A DNA stretch of 64,000 nucleotides from Rhodoblastus sp963736175 (GTDB lineage: Bacteria > Pseudomonadota > Alphaproteobacteria > Rhizobiales > Beijerinckiaceae): positions 62,001 through 126,000 of the forward strand of contig CAVTNU010000005.1 in NCBI GenBank assembly GCA_963736175.1, read 5' to 3'. The notes below the pieces were generated by a model that had not been told where the DNA came from, ran no database searches, and worked only from the letters and a program-made list of their open reading frames with translations. This document shows, in pieces, positions 18,080 to 26,846 of this stretch (position 1 is the stretch's first letter; each line of letters starts with the position of its first letter). Both the position numbers and the translations under genes were made by a program.

Positions 18080-19198
18080 ATGCAAAAAGCTGTTTTCGTT
18101 GGCGCGCTGACCGCCGGTTTGCTCCTGTCGGGCGTTGTCCAAGCGCAGATCAAACTTGGAATCGGCGGCCCCATCACCGGCAATGACGCGGTATTCGGCG
18201 CGCAATTGAAAAACGGCGTCGAGCAAGCAGTCGAAGACATCAACGCCGCTGGCGGCGTGCTTGGCCAGAAGATCGTCCTCAGCGTCGGCGACGACGCCGG
18301 CGATTCCAAACAAGGCCGCTCGGTCGCCAATAAATTCATCGGCGACGGCGTCACCTTCGTGATCGGCCATTTCAATTCCTCCGTCACCATGCCGGCGTCG
18401 GAAGCCTACAGCGAAGCCAATGTGCTGGAAATCACACCGGCTTCGACCAATCCGCAGATCACCGAGCGCGGCCTCGTCAATATTTTCCGCACCTGCGGAC
18501 GCGACGATCAACAGGGCAGCGTCGCCGCCGCCTATTTGCTCGCCCATTTCAAGGGCAAGAAAGTCGCTTTCGTCCACGACAAGTCGACCTACGGCAAAGG
18601 TCTCGTCGATGAAACGCGCAAGGTCCTCAGCGCCGGCGGCGTCAACGACGTGCTTTATGAAGGCATTAACAAGAACGAGAAGGATTTCTCCGCCGTCGTG
18701 TCGAAGATTAAATCGGTCGGCGCCGAAGTGGTGTTTTTCGGCGGCGTGCATACCGAGGGCGGATTGCTGATCCGCCAGATGCGCGATCAAGGCGTCACCG
18801 CCATCCTGATGGGCGGCGACGGCATCGCCGCCGAAGAATTCGCCGCCATCGCCGGCCCCGGCGTCGAGGGCAGTTTGATGACCTTTCCACCCGATCCACG
18901 CCAGCGCCCGGAAGCGGCCGAGGTGGTCAAACGTTTCCAGGCGAAGAAATTCAATCCGGAAACCTACACGCTCTATTCCTACGCCGCCGCGCAGGTCATC
19001 AAGCAGGCGATCGAAACCGCCAACTCGGTCGATCCGACGGAAGTCGCCACCGTTATGCATTCGGGCCGCGCCTTCAAGACGGTGATCGGCGATTTGTCGT
19101 TCAACCAGAAGGGCGACGTCAACCGCGCCGATTACGTCGTGTACGAATGGCGTAAGGGACCGGACGGTCGGATCGGCTACACGCAGGCGACGAAATGA
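18080..19198 (+). CDS. livJ: branched-chain amino acid ABC transporter substrate-binding protein (LivJ/LivK type)
   Basis: A 372-residue periplasmic binding protein. The signal peptide ends V-V-Q-A, followed by Q-I-K-L-G-I-G-G-P-I-T-G, the usual Liv start. Other family blocks are D-I-N-A-A-G-G-V-L-G near 55 and Y-S-E-A-N-V...T-P-A-S-T-N-P near 120. ATG at 18080 follows GAGGAGCAGG; the upstream open frame is not used. It probably serves the livHMGF transporter about 3 kb upstream, but chrA and two other genes intervene, so it has its own promoter. Ligand (Leu/Ile/Val, amides or other) cannot be read from sequence. Confidence 0.9.
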   Translation: MQKAVFVGALTAGLLLSGVVQAQIKLGIGGPITGNDAVFGAQLKNGVEQAVEDINAAGGVLGQKIVLSVGDDAGDSKQGRSVANKFIGDGVTFVIGHFNSSVTMPASEAYSEANVLEITPASTNPQITERGLVNIFRTCGRDDQQGSVAAAYLLAHFKGKKVAFVHDKSTYGKGLVDETRKVLSAGGVNDVLYEGINKNEKDFSAVVSKIKSVGAEVVFFGGVHTEGGLLIRQMRDQGVTAILMGGDGIAAEEFAAIAGPGVEGSLMTFPPDPRQRPEAAEVVKRFQAKKFNPETYTLYSYAAAQVIKQAIETANSVDPTEVATVMHSGRAFKTVIGDLSFNQKGDVNRADYVVYEWRKGPDGRIGYTQATK

Positions 19199-19613
19199 TC
19201 GGCGCTTTACTGTGAGAGACCTGAGCTCAGCTTGAATACGGCGCCGGTTTTTTGCGGCGGAATATACGACGAAAGACCAATATTTCAGCGCCTTTCCGCG
19301 TCATGCGAAAAATGCATGCCAGATAGGCAAATAGAGCGTGGCGAAAATTGTAAAAAAATCGATGTTTTCGTTGTCGATTTATAGTTAAATAATACGACGC
19401 ATATTTGATATATACATATTTTATATTCGCAGCATCGCTATAACCTCTGTCTATGCGGCACAGCGCCGCATGTATCCATGCAACAAACAGCTAATTGCGC
19501 CGACGCGGGGCGTTTCTAAAGGTTGCGCCGCCTGGCGATAGCCGCGCTTGCTCTCGCCTTTTCGCGCTTAGGCGGCGGCAAAATATAACGAACACATTGG
19601 GCAGGAGTATGCA
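19199..19613 (+). other. AT-rich intergenic region upstream of the acetate transporter
   Basis: No gene in 415 bases. The stretch from about 19330 to 19440 is unusually AT-rich for this window (runs such as TTGATATATACATATTTTAT) and probably holds the promoter of the 19614 gene. A CGGCGCCGG plus six Ts at about 19241-19256 may end the preceding gene, though the stem is short. Confidence 0.5.
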
Positions 19614-20246
19614 ATGAACAGCGCCGCCTCTTCCGTCAACATCAAGGACAGTTCAGCCAATCCCGCGCCGCTCGGCCTGTGCGCCTTCGGCTTGACGACG
19701 ATTCTTCTCAATCTGCACAACGCCGGCTTTTTTGCTCTGAACGAAATGATTCTGTGCATGGGCCTGTTCTACGGCGGAATCGCCCAGATCATCGCCGGAA
19801 CATTGGAAGCTAAGAAGGGCAACACGTTCGCAACCACCGCTTTCGTATCCTACGGCAGTTTCTGGATGGTGCTGGCCGGGATGGCGATCCTGCCGAAACT
19901 GCTCGGCGCGGCGCCGCTGCCGGCCAACGTCTGGGCTTGGTGGCTCGGCGTTTGGGGCCTGTTCTCCGTGCCGCTATTCATCGCCACCTTCGCCCTGAAC
20001 CGGGCGTTGCAGATCGTGTTCGGCACGCTGCTGGTTCTGTTCGCGCTGCTGGTGCTGCATTTCGCCACGCCAGGCGACACCCTGTTCGGCGCGATCGCCG
20101 GCTATGAAGGCGTGCTTTGCGGCGCGCTCGCCACCTATACCGGCCTCGCCCAAGTCATCAACGAGGCCTTCGGCCGCGCCGTCTGCCCGCTCGGACCGAT
20201 GAAGAAAGCTGAACCGGTCGAATTGGCGCTGGCCAAAGCGGCCTGA
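19614..20246 (+). CDS. acetate/succinate transporter, GPR1/FUN34/YaaH (SatP) family
   Basis: A 210-residue inner-membrane protein with six hydrophobic segments. The family signature N-P-A-P-L-G-L appears at about 18-24, before the first span, and A-F-V-S-Y-G-S-F-W lies in the middle. GGAGTATGCA surrounds the ATG. This family takes up acetate and other short monocarboxylates or succinate by proton symport. Single gene with its own terminator. Confidence 0.92.
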   Translation: MNSAASSVNIKDSSANPAPLGLCAFGLTTILLNLHNAGFFALNEMILCMGLFYGGIAQIIAGTLEAKKGNTFATTAFVSYGSFWMVLAGMAILPKLLGAAPLPANVWAWWLGVWGLFSVPLFIATFALNRALQIVFGTLLVLFALLVLHFATPGDTLFGAIAGYEGVLCGALATYTGLAQVINEAFGRAVCPLGPMKKAEPVELALAKAA

Positions 20247-20284
20247 TCGAAAACGCAATTCATTTCGTGCGATAAGTTGAAAAA

Positions 20285-20316
20285 CGCCCGCCGGTCCGCC
20301 CGGCGGGCGTTTTTTC
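20285..20316 (+). terminator. Rho-independent terminator after the acetate transporter
   Basis: CGCCCGCCGG / CCGGCGGGCG stem followed by six Ts, 38 bases after the stop codon. Confidence 0.9.
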
Positions 20317-20439
20317 GCCATTGTGTCGCCGCAGATTTGACCGCGACCATCGCGCCGACGACACTTCCGTCAGCGCGAGAGACGTACGGCGCCTTTGTCC
20401 GCGACGATTAGCGCGCGGACCCGATTAAAGGAGCGCGGC

Positions 20440-21249
20440 ATGACGACGGCAATCGATCTCGACGCCTATCTCAAACGTTTGCAATGGCGCGAAGGCGTCG
20501 AGGCGACGCTGACGACGCTGGAAAAGCTCCTGCGCGCGCACATGTCCGCCATTCCCTTTGAAAATTTCGATGTGCTTCTTGGCAGGCCGGTGAGGCTCGA
20601 CCTTGACAGCGTCCAGGACAAGCTGGTCCGCTCGCGCCGGGGCGGCTATTGCTTCGAGCACGCCACGCTTTTCGCGGCTGTTCTCGAAACGCTCGGTTTT
20701 CAGCCCGTTCGTCATTCCGCGCGCGTCGTGCTGTTCTTCCCTCGCCAGGACTCGCCACGCACGCACATGTTCCTCACGGTCGAGTTGCCCGAGGGCGCGT
20801 TCGTGCTGGACCCGGGCTTCGGCGGTCCGGCGCCGTTGTTTCCGGTTCCGCTCGAAAACGGCGCGACGAGCTCAAACGGGACGGCCACGCATTGCATGAT
20901 TCGTGACGGCGACGCCTGGATCTTGCGCGCCGGCGCCGGAGACAAGCCCACGGACGCCTGGGTGTCGACATTGGAGCGCGATTACCCGGTCGACTTCGAA
21001 ATGGCCAACCATTTCACCGCGACCCATCCCCGCTCGCCGTTTGTCAACCGGATCATGATGAGCCGGTTCACCGAGGACGGGCGCGTCACCATCCTGAACC
21101 GCGAGGCCGCGATACAAAAGGGCGACAAGCGCCACGCCATCCAACTTGCCGATCGCGTCGCCTTGCGGTCGTTCGTGAACGAGCATTTTGGTTTCGATCT
21201 TCCCGAGATCGAGCAGATTTGCGTCCCCGCGATTCCGGAATGGAGCTGA
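20440..21249 (+). CDS. nat: arylamine N-acetyltransferase
   Basis: A 269-residue NAT. It transfers acetyl from acetyl-CoA to arylamines, hydrazines or related amines through a Cys-His-Asp triad: Cys71 in R-G-G-Y-C-F-E, His109 in R-T-H-M, Asp124 in D-P-G-F-G. I-P-F-E-N-F near residue 38-43 is also typical. AAAGGAG precedes the ATG at 20440; an in-frame extension to 20395 is not needed. Native substrate unknown; the family often acts in detoxification. Confidence 0.93.
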   Translation: MTTAIDLDAYLKRLQWREGVEATLTTLEKLLRAHMSAIPFENFDVLLGRPVRLDLDSVQDKLVRSRRGGYCFEHATLFAAVLETLGFQPVRHSARVVLFFPRQDSPRTHMFLTVELPEGAFVLDPGFGGPAPLFPVPLENGATSSNGTATHCMIRDGDAWILRAGAGDKPTDAWVSTLERDYPVDFEMANHFTATHPRSPFVNRIMMSRFTEDGRVTILNREAAIQKGDKRHAIQLADRVALRSFVNEHFGFDLPEIEQICVPAIPEWS

Positions 21250-21271
21250 GCCGCCGAAAAAACGGCGCGCC

Positions 21272-22003
21272 TTAGCCCAAATTGGCTAACGACGGGAAAT
21301 GCTCCAGCAGCCAGTAGCTGGCGTCCTGCATTCCACCGGTCAGAAAGCCGATGCCGGTCAGGATCAGCAGCGCGCCGATGACGCGCTCGACTGCGCCGAA
21401 ATGCTGGCGAAACCGCTTGAGGAATTTGACGAAAGGCTCCATCGCCAGCGCGACGACGAGAAAGGGAAAACCGAGTCCCAGCGAGTAGACCGCCAACAGC
21501 CCCGCCCCCTCGTAGACCGTCTCCTGCGTGCCGGCGACGGCGATGATGGCGGCCAGGATCGGGCCAAGGCATGGGGTCCAGCCGAAGGCGAACGCCAGCC
21601 CCATCACATAGGCGCCCCAAAGCCCGACCGGCTTTGGCGGCGAGACGCGTTTTTCCCGATAGAGCCAGGAAAGTCGAAACGCGCCGACAAAGTGAAGCCC
21701 CATGGCGATGATGGCCAGCCCCGCCAGTTTCGCCAGCAGCGGCAGATGCGCGCGCACGCTTTGCCCAAGCACCGACGCTGTGGCGCCGAGCAGGACGAAC
21801 ACCGTCGAAAAGCCGAACACGAACAGCAGCGCGGCGATGACGATATCGCGTTTTGCCCGCGACGAGCCGCCGTCCGCCAGCTCCTCAATGGTTACGCCGG
21901 CGATGAACATCAGATAGGGCGGCGCCAAAGGCAGAACGCAGGGGCTGAGGAAGGACAGCAACCCGGCCGCCGCCGCCGCTGAAATCGTGACATTGCTCGC
22001 CAT
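21272..22003 (-). CDS. ccdA: CcdA/DsbD-type cytochrome c biogenesis membrane protein
   Basis: A 243-residue membrane protein with six spans. It carries the paired cysteines of the CcdA/ScsB family: L-S-P-C-V-L-P-L-A-P near the N-terminus and G-W-T-P-C-L-G-P in the middle. CcdA moves reducing power from cytoplasmic thioredoxin across the inner membrane to periplasmic thiol proteins such as cytochrome c maturation factors. The window encodes several c-type cytochromes, which fits but does not prove a link. Divergent from the next gene. Confidence 0.9.
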   Translation of the reverse strand: MASNVTISAAAAAGLLSFLSPCVLPLAPPYLMFIAGVTIEELADGGSSRAKRDIVIAALLFVFGFSTVFVLLGATASVLGQSVRAHLPLLAKLAGLAIIAMGLHFVGAFRLSWLYREKRVSPPKPVGLWGAYVMGLAFAFGWTPCLGPILAAIIAVAGTQETVYEGAGLLAVYSLGLGFPFLVVALAMEPFVKFLKRFRQHFGAVERVIGALLILTGIGFLTGGMQDASYWLLEHFPSLANLG

Positions 22004-22072
22004 GTTTCTCGCCTGTTGAAAAGCAGCTCGTTTGATAGCCTAATGTTTATGGTTTGGAAAAGCGCAAAGGAT

Positions 22073-23068
22073 ATGGCGCCGTTGCAAAATCTTCTCACCG
22101 ACGTTCCCGGCCTGAAAGTCGGCTCGGCGCATGACGGCGCATTGGCTTCCGGCGTCACGGCGGTCATTTTCGATACGCCCGCCGTCGCCTCAATCGCCGT
22201 CCTCGGCGGGGCGCCGGGCCTTTCCGACACGGCGCTGCTGGAGCCGGAAATGACGGTGGAGCGCATTGACGCGCTGACGCTTTCGGGCGGCTCGGCGTTT
22301 GGGCTTGACGCCTGCGCCGGCGTAAAGGCGGCGCTGCGCGAGGACGGCCGCGGTTTCGCCATCGGCGACGTTCGCGTGCCGATCGTTCCTGGCGCCATCC
22401 TGTTCGATCTCGCCAACGGCGGCGACAAGACCTGGAGCGGCCCCTCGCCATACTGGCGCCTTGGCTACGAGGCCGCGCGCGCCGCCGGCGCCGCCTTCGC
22501 GCTGGGAACGCTAGGAGCGGGTTATGGCGCGACAACAGCCGATCTCAAGGGCGGGCTCGGCTCGGCCAGCGCGGCGACGTCAACCGGCGACCGGATCGGC
22601 GCGCTCGTCGCGGTCAACGCCATAGGCTCGACGATCATGGGAAACGGCCCGCATTTCTGGGCGGCGCCTTACGAAAGAGACGACGAATTCGGCGGGCGCG
22701 GTTGGCCCAAAGCGTTCGACCCGGCAATGCTGGCGTTGCGGCTGAAAGGCTCGGCGCCGCAAAACACCACGATCGCCATCGTCGCCGTCGACGCCGTCCT
22801 GACCAAAGCGCAGGCCAAACGCCTCGCCATCATGGCGCATGACGGTTTGGGACGCGCCCTGCGTCCCGTTCACGCTCCGCTCGACGGCGACGTGGTGTTC
22901 GCCGCCGGCACCGGCGCCAGCGGCAAACGGCCAGATCCGCGCGCGCTTACCGAAATCGGCGCGCTCGCCGCCGATTGTCTGGCGCGCGCTATCGCTCGCG
23001 CGGTTTATGAGGCGACGCCCCTGCCGTTCAAGGGCGCATTGCCGAGCTGGCGCGGCAAATTTGGTTAG
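22073..23068 (+). CDS. P1-family peptidase (DmpA-like, L-aminopeptidase/D-esterase)
   Basis: A 331-residue N-terminal-nucleophile hydrolase. Family blocks are N-L-L-T-D-V-P-G-L-K-V-G at the start, T-L-S-G-G-S-A-F-G-L-D near 85, G-A-G-Y-G-A-T-T near 155, and G-G-L-G-S-A-S near 170. In DmpA the precursor cleaves itself at a Gly-Ser bond, and the new N-terminal Ser is the nucleophile; the matching residue here is probably in the later G-S-T-I-M-G block, but I could not align this firmly. ATG at 22073 is chosen by family start; its AAAGG spacing is short, and an ATG at 22043 is possible. Confidence 0.85.
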   Translation: MAPLQNLLTDVPGLKVGSAHDGALASGVTAVIFDTPAVASIAVLGGAPGLSDTALLEPEMTVERIDALTLSGGSAFGLDACAGVKAALREDGRGFAIGDVRVPIVPGAILFDLANGGDKTWSGPSPYWRLGYEAARAAGAAFALGTLGAGYGATTADLKGGLGSASAATSTGDRIGALVAVNAIGSTIMGNGPHFWAAPYERDDEFGGRGWPKAFDPAMLALRLKGSAPQNTTIAIVAVDAVLTKAQAKRLAIMAHDGLGRALRPVHAPLDGDVVFAAGTGASGKRPDPRALTEIGALAADCLARAIARAVYEATPLPFKGALPSWRGKFG

Positions 23069-23155
23069 GCTTTTTCTCATGAAACGCCCGAACGCCGGGG
23101 CCGCTGATCCGCGGCGGACCGACACGCCGGTTTTTTCAGGCGCCGACGAAGCGCA

Positions 23156-23587
23156 TCAAGCCGTCGCGATATAGTCGCGCATGGCGCGATGTTCGGTTTC
23201 AATCAATTCCAGACGATGCTTGACGACGTCGCCGATCGATACGACGCCCGCCAGCCTTCCGTTTTTGATCACCGGAACGTGACGGAATCGGCGTTCGGTC
23301 ATCAATTCCATCACGGCTTCGATCGAAGTGTCCTCTTGCGTGGTGACGACCTTGGTCGTCATGTGCTTCGAGATCGCTTCCTGCAGGACGCCGGCAGCGT
23401 GCTGGCCGACGGCGGATACGATATCGCGCTCCGACAAAATCCCCAAAACGTCGCCGTCGCCGCTGGAGACGATCACCGCGCCGATGCGCCGCGCCGTCAT
23501 CAAGGCGGCGGCTTCCTGCAAAGTGCGATGCGGCTGCATGGTGGCGACGTCATGACCTTTCAAGGCGAGAATAAGCGCTACCGTCAT
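23156..23587 (-). CDS. two-CBS-domain protein
   Basis: A 143-residue protein made of two CBS motifs: one around T-A-R-R-I-G-A-V-I-V...G-I-L-S-E-R-D (about 28-58) and one around M-T-E-R-R-F-R-H-V-P-V...G-V-V-S-I-G-D-V-V (about 95-125). Stand-alone CBS pairs bind adenosine nucleotides or act as sensors. GAGGAGG lies 8 bases before the ATG at 23587, which decides against the TTG six bases upstream. Target unknown. Confidence 0.9.
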   Translation of the reverse strand: MTVALILALKGHDVATMQPHRTLQEAAALMTARRIGAVIVSSGDGDVLGILSERDIVSAVGQHAAGVLQEAISKHMTTKVVTTQEDTSIEAVMELMTERRFRHVPVIKNGRLAGVVSIGDVVKHRLELIETEHRAMRDYIATA

Positions 23588-23784
23588 GGTCAATTCCTCC
23601 TCGATGTGTTGGGACCCGCTACGATAAGGAAAAAGGGGTCGCCCATTTCGCTATAAGTCGTAACAATTCCCGCGGGTTTAGCACCCGTCTCTTTGTGAGG
23701 ATGGCGCCGTTCTCCCCTGCGCGCAAGTGTGGCGGAAAGAGTGTCCGGCGCGCGCCAACAGTCGCGGCGAACGCTCGGCAATAT

Positions 23785-24558
23785 TCAGGTGCGGGCGCGA
23801 TCGAACCAGGAAAACAACAGGAATCCCGCGAGGAACCCGCCGACATGCGCCTCCCAGGCGACCGGCGATTGCGACATCCCCAGCGGTTGCGCAGCCATCC
23901 CGAAAATCAGATTGGAAACGAACCAGACGGCGAGAAAGCCGAAAGCGCGCGGATTGCGCAAGGTCGCCGTGATCGAGCCGCGGCTTCGCCACGGGCTTGG
24001 CTCCCCGCCGTAAAGCGCGGAGCCGGGTTCGAAAATGAAACGCGCCGCAGCGCCCATAAATCCGGATATGGCGCCCGAGGCGCCAATCATCGGCACGAAA
24101 GAAAAAACATCCGTCACCCACATCGCCAAAGCGCCGGCGACGGCGCTGACCGCGCCGAGCGCCAGAAAACGCCGCGCGCCGACGCGCCTCTCGACCGCCG
24201 ATCCAAATGCGGCCAACCAAAAGGCGTTAAAGGAAAAATGCACCCAGTCGCCATGCAAAAAAGCGTAGGTCAGCGTTGTCCACAACGCCGTAACAGGCTG
24301 CGACGCCGCGAGAAAATAGCGGGCGATTTCGGCCTCGTCCGCCGATCGCGCCTCGATTTGCGACACATGCGCGAGTACGCCCGCCGGATCGAAAAGAAGC
24401 GTGAGCCGCGCCGGCGTGAAGGCGAAACGGGCGACCAGATCGAAATCGGTTTCCGCTGTCAGCAATCCACGTCCGGCCTGAAGTGCCAGCATCGCGGCCA
24501 ACAGCGCCAGCGTCGCTCCCGGCATGTTGAAGATCGGCTCTCTTGCGTATTTGTCCAT
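23785..24558 (-). CDS. rhomboid-family intramembrane serine protease
   Basis: A 257-residue membrane protein with six to seven spans. Catalytic dyad: Ser161 in G-A-S-G-A-I-S-G and His238 in W-E-A-H-V-G-G-F. H106-F-S-F-N111 matches the rhomboid H-x-x-x-N motif. Rhomboids cut single-span membrane proteins within the bilayer. No candidate substrate is adjacent. Confidence 0.92.
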   Translation of the reverse strand: MDKYAREPIFNMPGATLALLAAMLALQAGRGLLTAETDFDLVARFAFTPARLTLLFDPAGVLAHVSQIEARSADEAEIARYFLAASQPVTALWTTLTYAFLHGDWVHFSFNAFWLAAFGSAVERRVGARRFLALGAVSAVAGALAMWVTDVFSFVPMIGASGAISGFMGAAARFIFEPGSALYGGEPSPWRSRGSITATLRNPRAFGFLAVWFVSNLIFGMAAQPLGMSQSPVAWEAHVGGFLAGFLLFSWFDRART

Positions 24559-25251
24559 GGATCGGCCTGAGTCGTCAGCTGGCGTGGAGACGCAGCTAAA
24601 ACATATTCCGACGAAATTGGCTGATTTTTTTGATCGAAAAAGGACGCTGACGCAAAGAAAAAGGGAGAGCCGGAGCAGGCTCTCCCTTTTTTGCGGATGT
24701 TTCCGCGAGCAACAGGCGTCGCCGGAGCTGTGCGCGCCTTACTTATTGCATTGCGGTTTTGCGGGGCAGCCTTGTCTCCGCCCGAGCCAGAGAGGTGCAA
24801 GGCGCCGCATCCACAAAACCAGATACCGTCCAAGTTTTACCGCATCCGCGTCTCGAACACATTCGCGTTTCGATGGAGAAACTTTGCCTGAAATACGCGC
24901 GCCAAGCAACAGCAAGCCCCCGTCAAGGTTAATCTATTTGCTAGACACTGTAAGCGCCATGTAATGCTTCCGTTACGTAAGCTTAGAATATTCATTGCCA
25001 TTTCAGTCCATTAAAAGACGCCCGTCTTTAAGGATGATGGTTGCCGCGGAGTAAATTTCCCGCCTTGAACGATGCCCAAAGCGCGATCCGGCCCAAAATC
25101 GTTAAGATTCGCGCCGTTCCATTTTCGCACAGAAAGGTCTGGCCCCGATCTGGCAACCACGTCCGCCAAATGGAATTTTTGCGCCAAGCTGCGTCGAAGC
25201 CGGACAGCCTTGCGTCAAACCAATTCCGACATCGGACGACGAGGCGAAAAG
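24559..25251 (+). other. 693-base region without a clear gene
   Basis: No convincing protein gene. It contains a strong bidirectional hairpin at 24663-24686. On the minus strand, a 41-codon frame rich in Cys and Arg ends about 55 bases before that hairpin, with weak start context. It could equally be a small RNA of about 200 bases ending at the hairpin. The PAS gene's promoter must lie at the right end. Confidence 0.4.
24655..24692 (-). terminator. orphan bidirectional terminator
   Basis: GGGAGAGCC / GGCTCTCCC stem (24663-24686) with six or more Ts on the plus side and five on the minus side. It lies upstream of the rhomboid start, not after any annotated gene, so it implies an unannotated short transcript. 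Confidence 0.7.
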
Positions 25252-25896
25252 ATGCGGCAGGCGGCGACGCAGGAACTCTACGATTACTGGAACCGCTTGC
25301 GCGGCGCCCGGCTCTCGCCCGAACGCAGCGAAATCAACCCGTCCGACATCCGTCACATCCTGGCGGACACGATGATTCTGGAAGTCGACGACGAACGGCA
25401 ATACCCGCTGCGCATCACCGGCGCGCGGCTGAACGCCCTGTTCCTCGACGAACAGAAAGGGCGCTCCTTTGTCAATCTGTTCGCGCCGTCCGAACGGTCC
25501 AGCGCCAGCGCCATGATCGCTTCGGTGATCGACGACTCAAAGCCGATTGTCGCCGGCCTCAGCGCCGCTCCGGAAGGCGAAAAACCGCTGTCGCTCGAAC
25601 TTCTGCTGCTGCCGCTGCGCCATAACGGCAAGACACACGCGCGACTGCTCGGCGCCTTGTCGCCTTTGGCCCTTCCCTCATGGCTGGGTCTGCGTCAGGT
25701 TGAGCATCTGAACCTGACCTCGATGCAATTCATCGACGAGGACGAAGCCGATATGTCCACGCCGATCTTTGGATTTCCCGATCGCCACGAACCTGTGGCG
25801 ACGCCGGCTGAACTGGCCGCGCGCCCCAAGCGCCGGGGACGGTTCTTCATCATCGCAGGCGGACGCAACGGATCGCGGTCCGACCTGGCGAAATAG
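25252..25896 (+). CDS. PAS-domain protein (PAS_5 type)
   Basis: A 214-residue protein. Residues about 5-150 look like the PAS_5 domain common in alphaproteobacteria: Y-D-Y-W-N-R-L-R-G at the start, then P-S-D-I-R-H-I-L near 30, R-I-T-G-A-R-L near 55, and F-V-N-L-F near 75. The C-terminal ~60 residues are charged and low complexity. ATG at 25252 has GAGGCG upstream and begins at the family N-terminus; the frame is open to 25072 without support. Ligand and partner unknown. It points toward murB, so it is not part of the dcw operon. Confidence 0.8.
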   Translation: MRQAATQELYDYWNRLRGARLSPERSEINPSDIRHILADTMILEVDDERQYPLRITGARLNALFLDEQKGRSFVNLFAPSERSSASAMIASVIDDSKPIVAGLSAAPEGEKPLSLELLLLPLRHNGKTHARLLGALSPLALPSWLGLRQVEHLNLTSMQFIDEDEADMSTPIFGFPDRHEPVATPAELAARPKRRGRFFIIAGGRNGSRSDLAK

Positions 25897-25913
25897 GCGG
25901 CGGGGCCCTCGCC

Positions 25914-26846
25914 CTACGCGCTTCGCACGCCGATCCGCTTGATTTCCCATGTCAGTTCGACGCCACTGGCGGCTTTGACCTTTTCGCGCACAAGATCGCC
26001 CAGGTCTTCGATGTCGGCGGCGCTGGCGGCGCCTCGATTGATCAGAAAATTGCAATGCATCGGCGAGACTTGCGCGTCGCCGAGGACAAGGCCTCGGCAA
26101 CCGGCCGCATCGATCAATCGCCACGCCTTCTCACCCGGCGGATTCTTGAACGTCGAGCCGCCGGTCTTCTCCTTGATCGGCTGCGAGGCTTCGCGCGCCG
26201 CGGTGATCTTGTCCATTTCGGCCAGGATCGCGTCCGTGTCGCCGGAGCGGCCTTCAAACAGCGCGCTGGTGAAAATCACGTCCTCGGGCGCCTCGCTGTG
26301 GCGGTAGGAAAAGCCCATGTCGGCGTTGGAAAAAACCCTGAGGGCGCCGGAGCGGTCGACGCCGCGCGCCTCGATCAGTACATCCTTGGTTTCCCCGCCA
26401 TGCGCGCCCGCGTTCATCCGCAAGGCGCCGCCGATGGCGCCGGGAATGCCGCGCAAAAAGGCGAGGCCGTCGACGCCAGCTTCGGCGGCGGCGCGGGCGA
26501 CGCGCATGTCCGGCGCGCAGGCGCCCGCCCGCAAGCGCTGGCCGTCGAGAATTTCGATCTCGCCGAAAGCCTTGCCGCCAAGCCGGATCACCACGCCTTT
26601 GACGCCGCCGTCGCGCACGATCAGATTGGAGCCGAGGCCGATGGTCGTCACCGGAATTTCGGCGGGCAGGGTCTTTAGAAAATAGGCCAGATCGGCTTCA
26701 TCCGCCGGCGAGAACAGCACTTGCGCCGGCCCGCCGACGCGAAACCAGGTGTAAGGCGCCAATGACTGGTCGGCGGCGAGGCGGCCGCGCAATTGCGGCG
26801 TCAGGGCGGCGATCTTGTCGGCTAGACTGATTTGTTGCGCGCTCAC
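25914..26846 (-). CDS. murB: UDP-N-acetylenolpyruvoylglucosamine reductase MurB
   Basis: A 310-residue FAD enzyme. It reduces enolpyruvyl-UDP-GlcNAc to UDP-MurNAc with NADPH. Motifs: T-W-F-R-V-G-G-P-A near 35, T-I-G-L-G-S-N-L-I-V-R-D-G-G near 75, the active-site block G-I-P-G-A-I-G-G near 130, and G-G-S-T-F-K-N-P with the catalytic Ser near 220. A GTG at 26846 overlaps the previous stop as GTGA and has AAGGGG 8 bases upstream. It is a better start than the ATG at 26867, which lacks a ribosome-binding site. Last gene of the dcw series here. Confidence 0.93.
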   Translation of the reverse strand: MSAQQISLADKIAALTPQLRGRLAADQSLAPYTWFRVGGPAQVLFSPADEADLAYFLKTLPAEIPVTTIGLGSNLIVRDGGVKGVVIRLGGKAFGEIEILDGQRLRAGACAPDMRVARAAAEAGVDGLAFLRGIPGAIGGALRMNAGAHGGETKDVLIEARGVDRSGALRVFSNADMGFSYRHSEAPEDVIFTSALFEGRSGDTDAILAEMDKITAAREASQPIKEKTGGSTFKNPPGEKAWRLIDAAGCRGLVLGDAQVSPMHCNFLINRGAASAADIEDLGDLVREKVKAASGVELTWEIKRIGVRSA

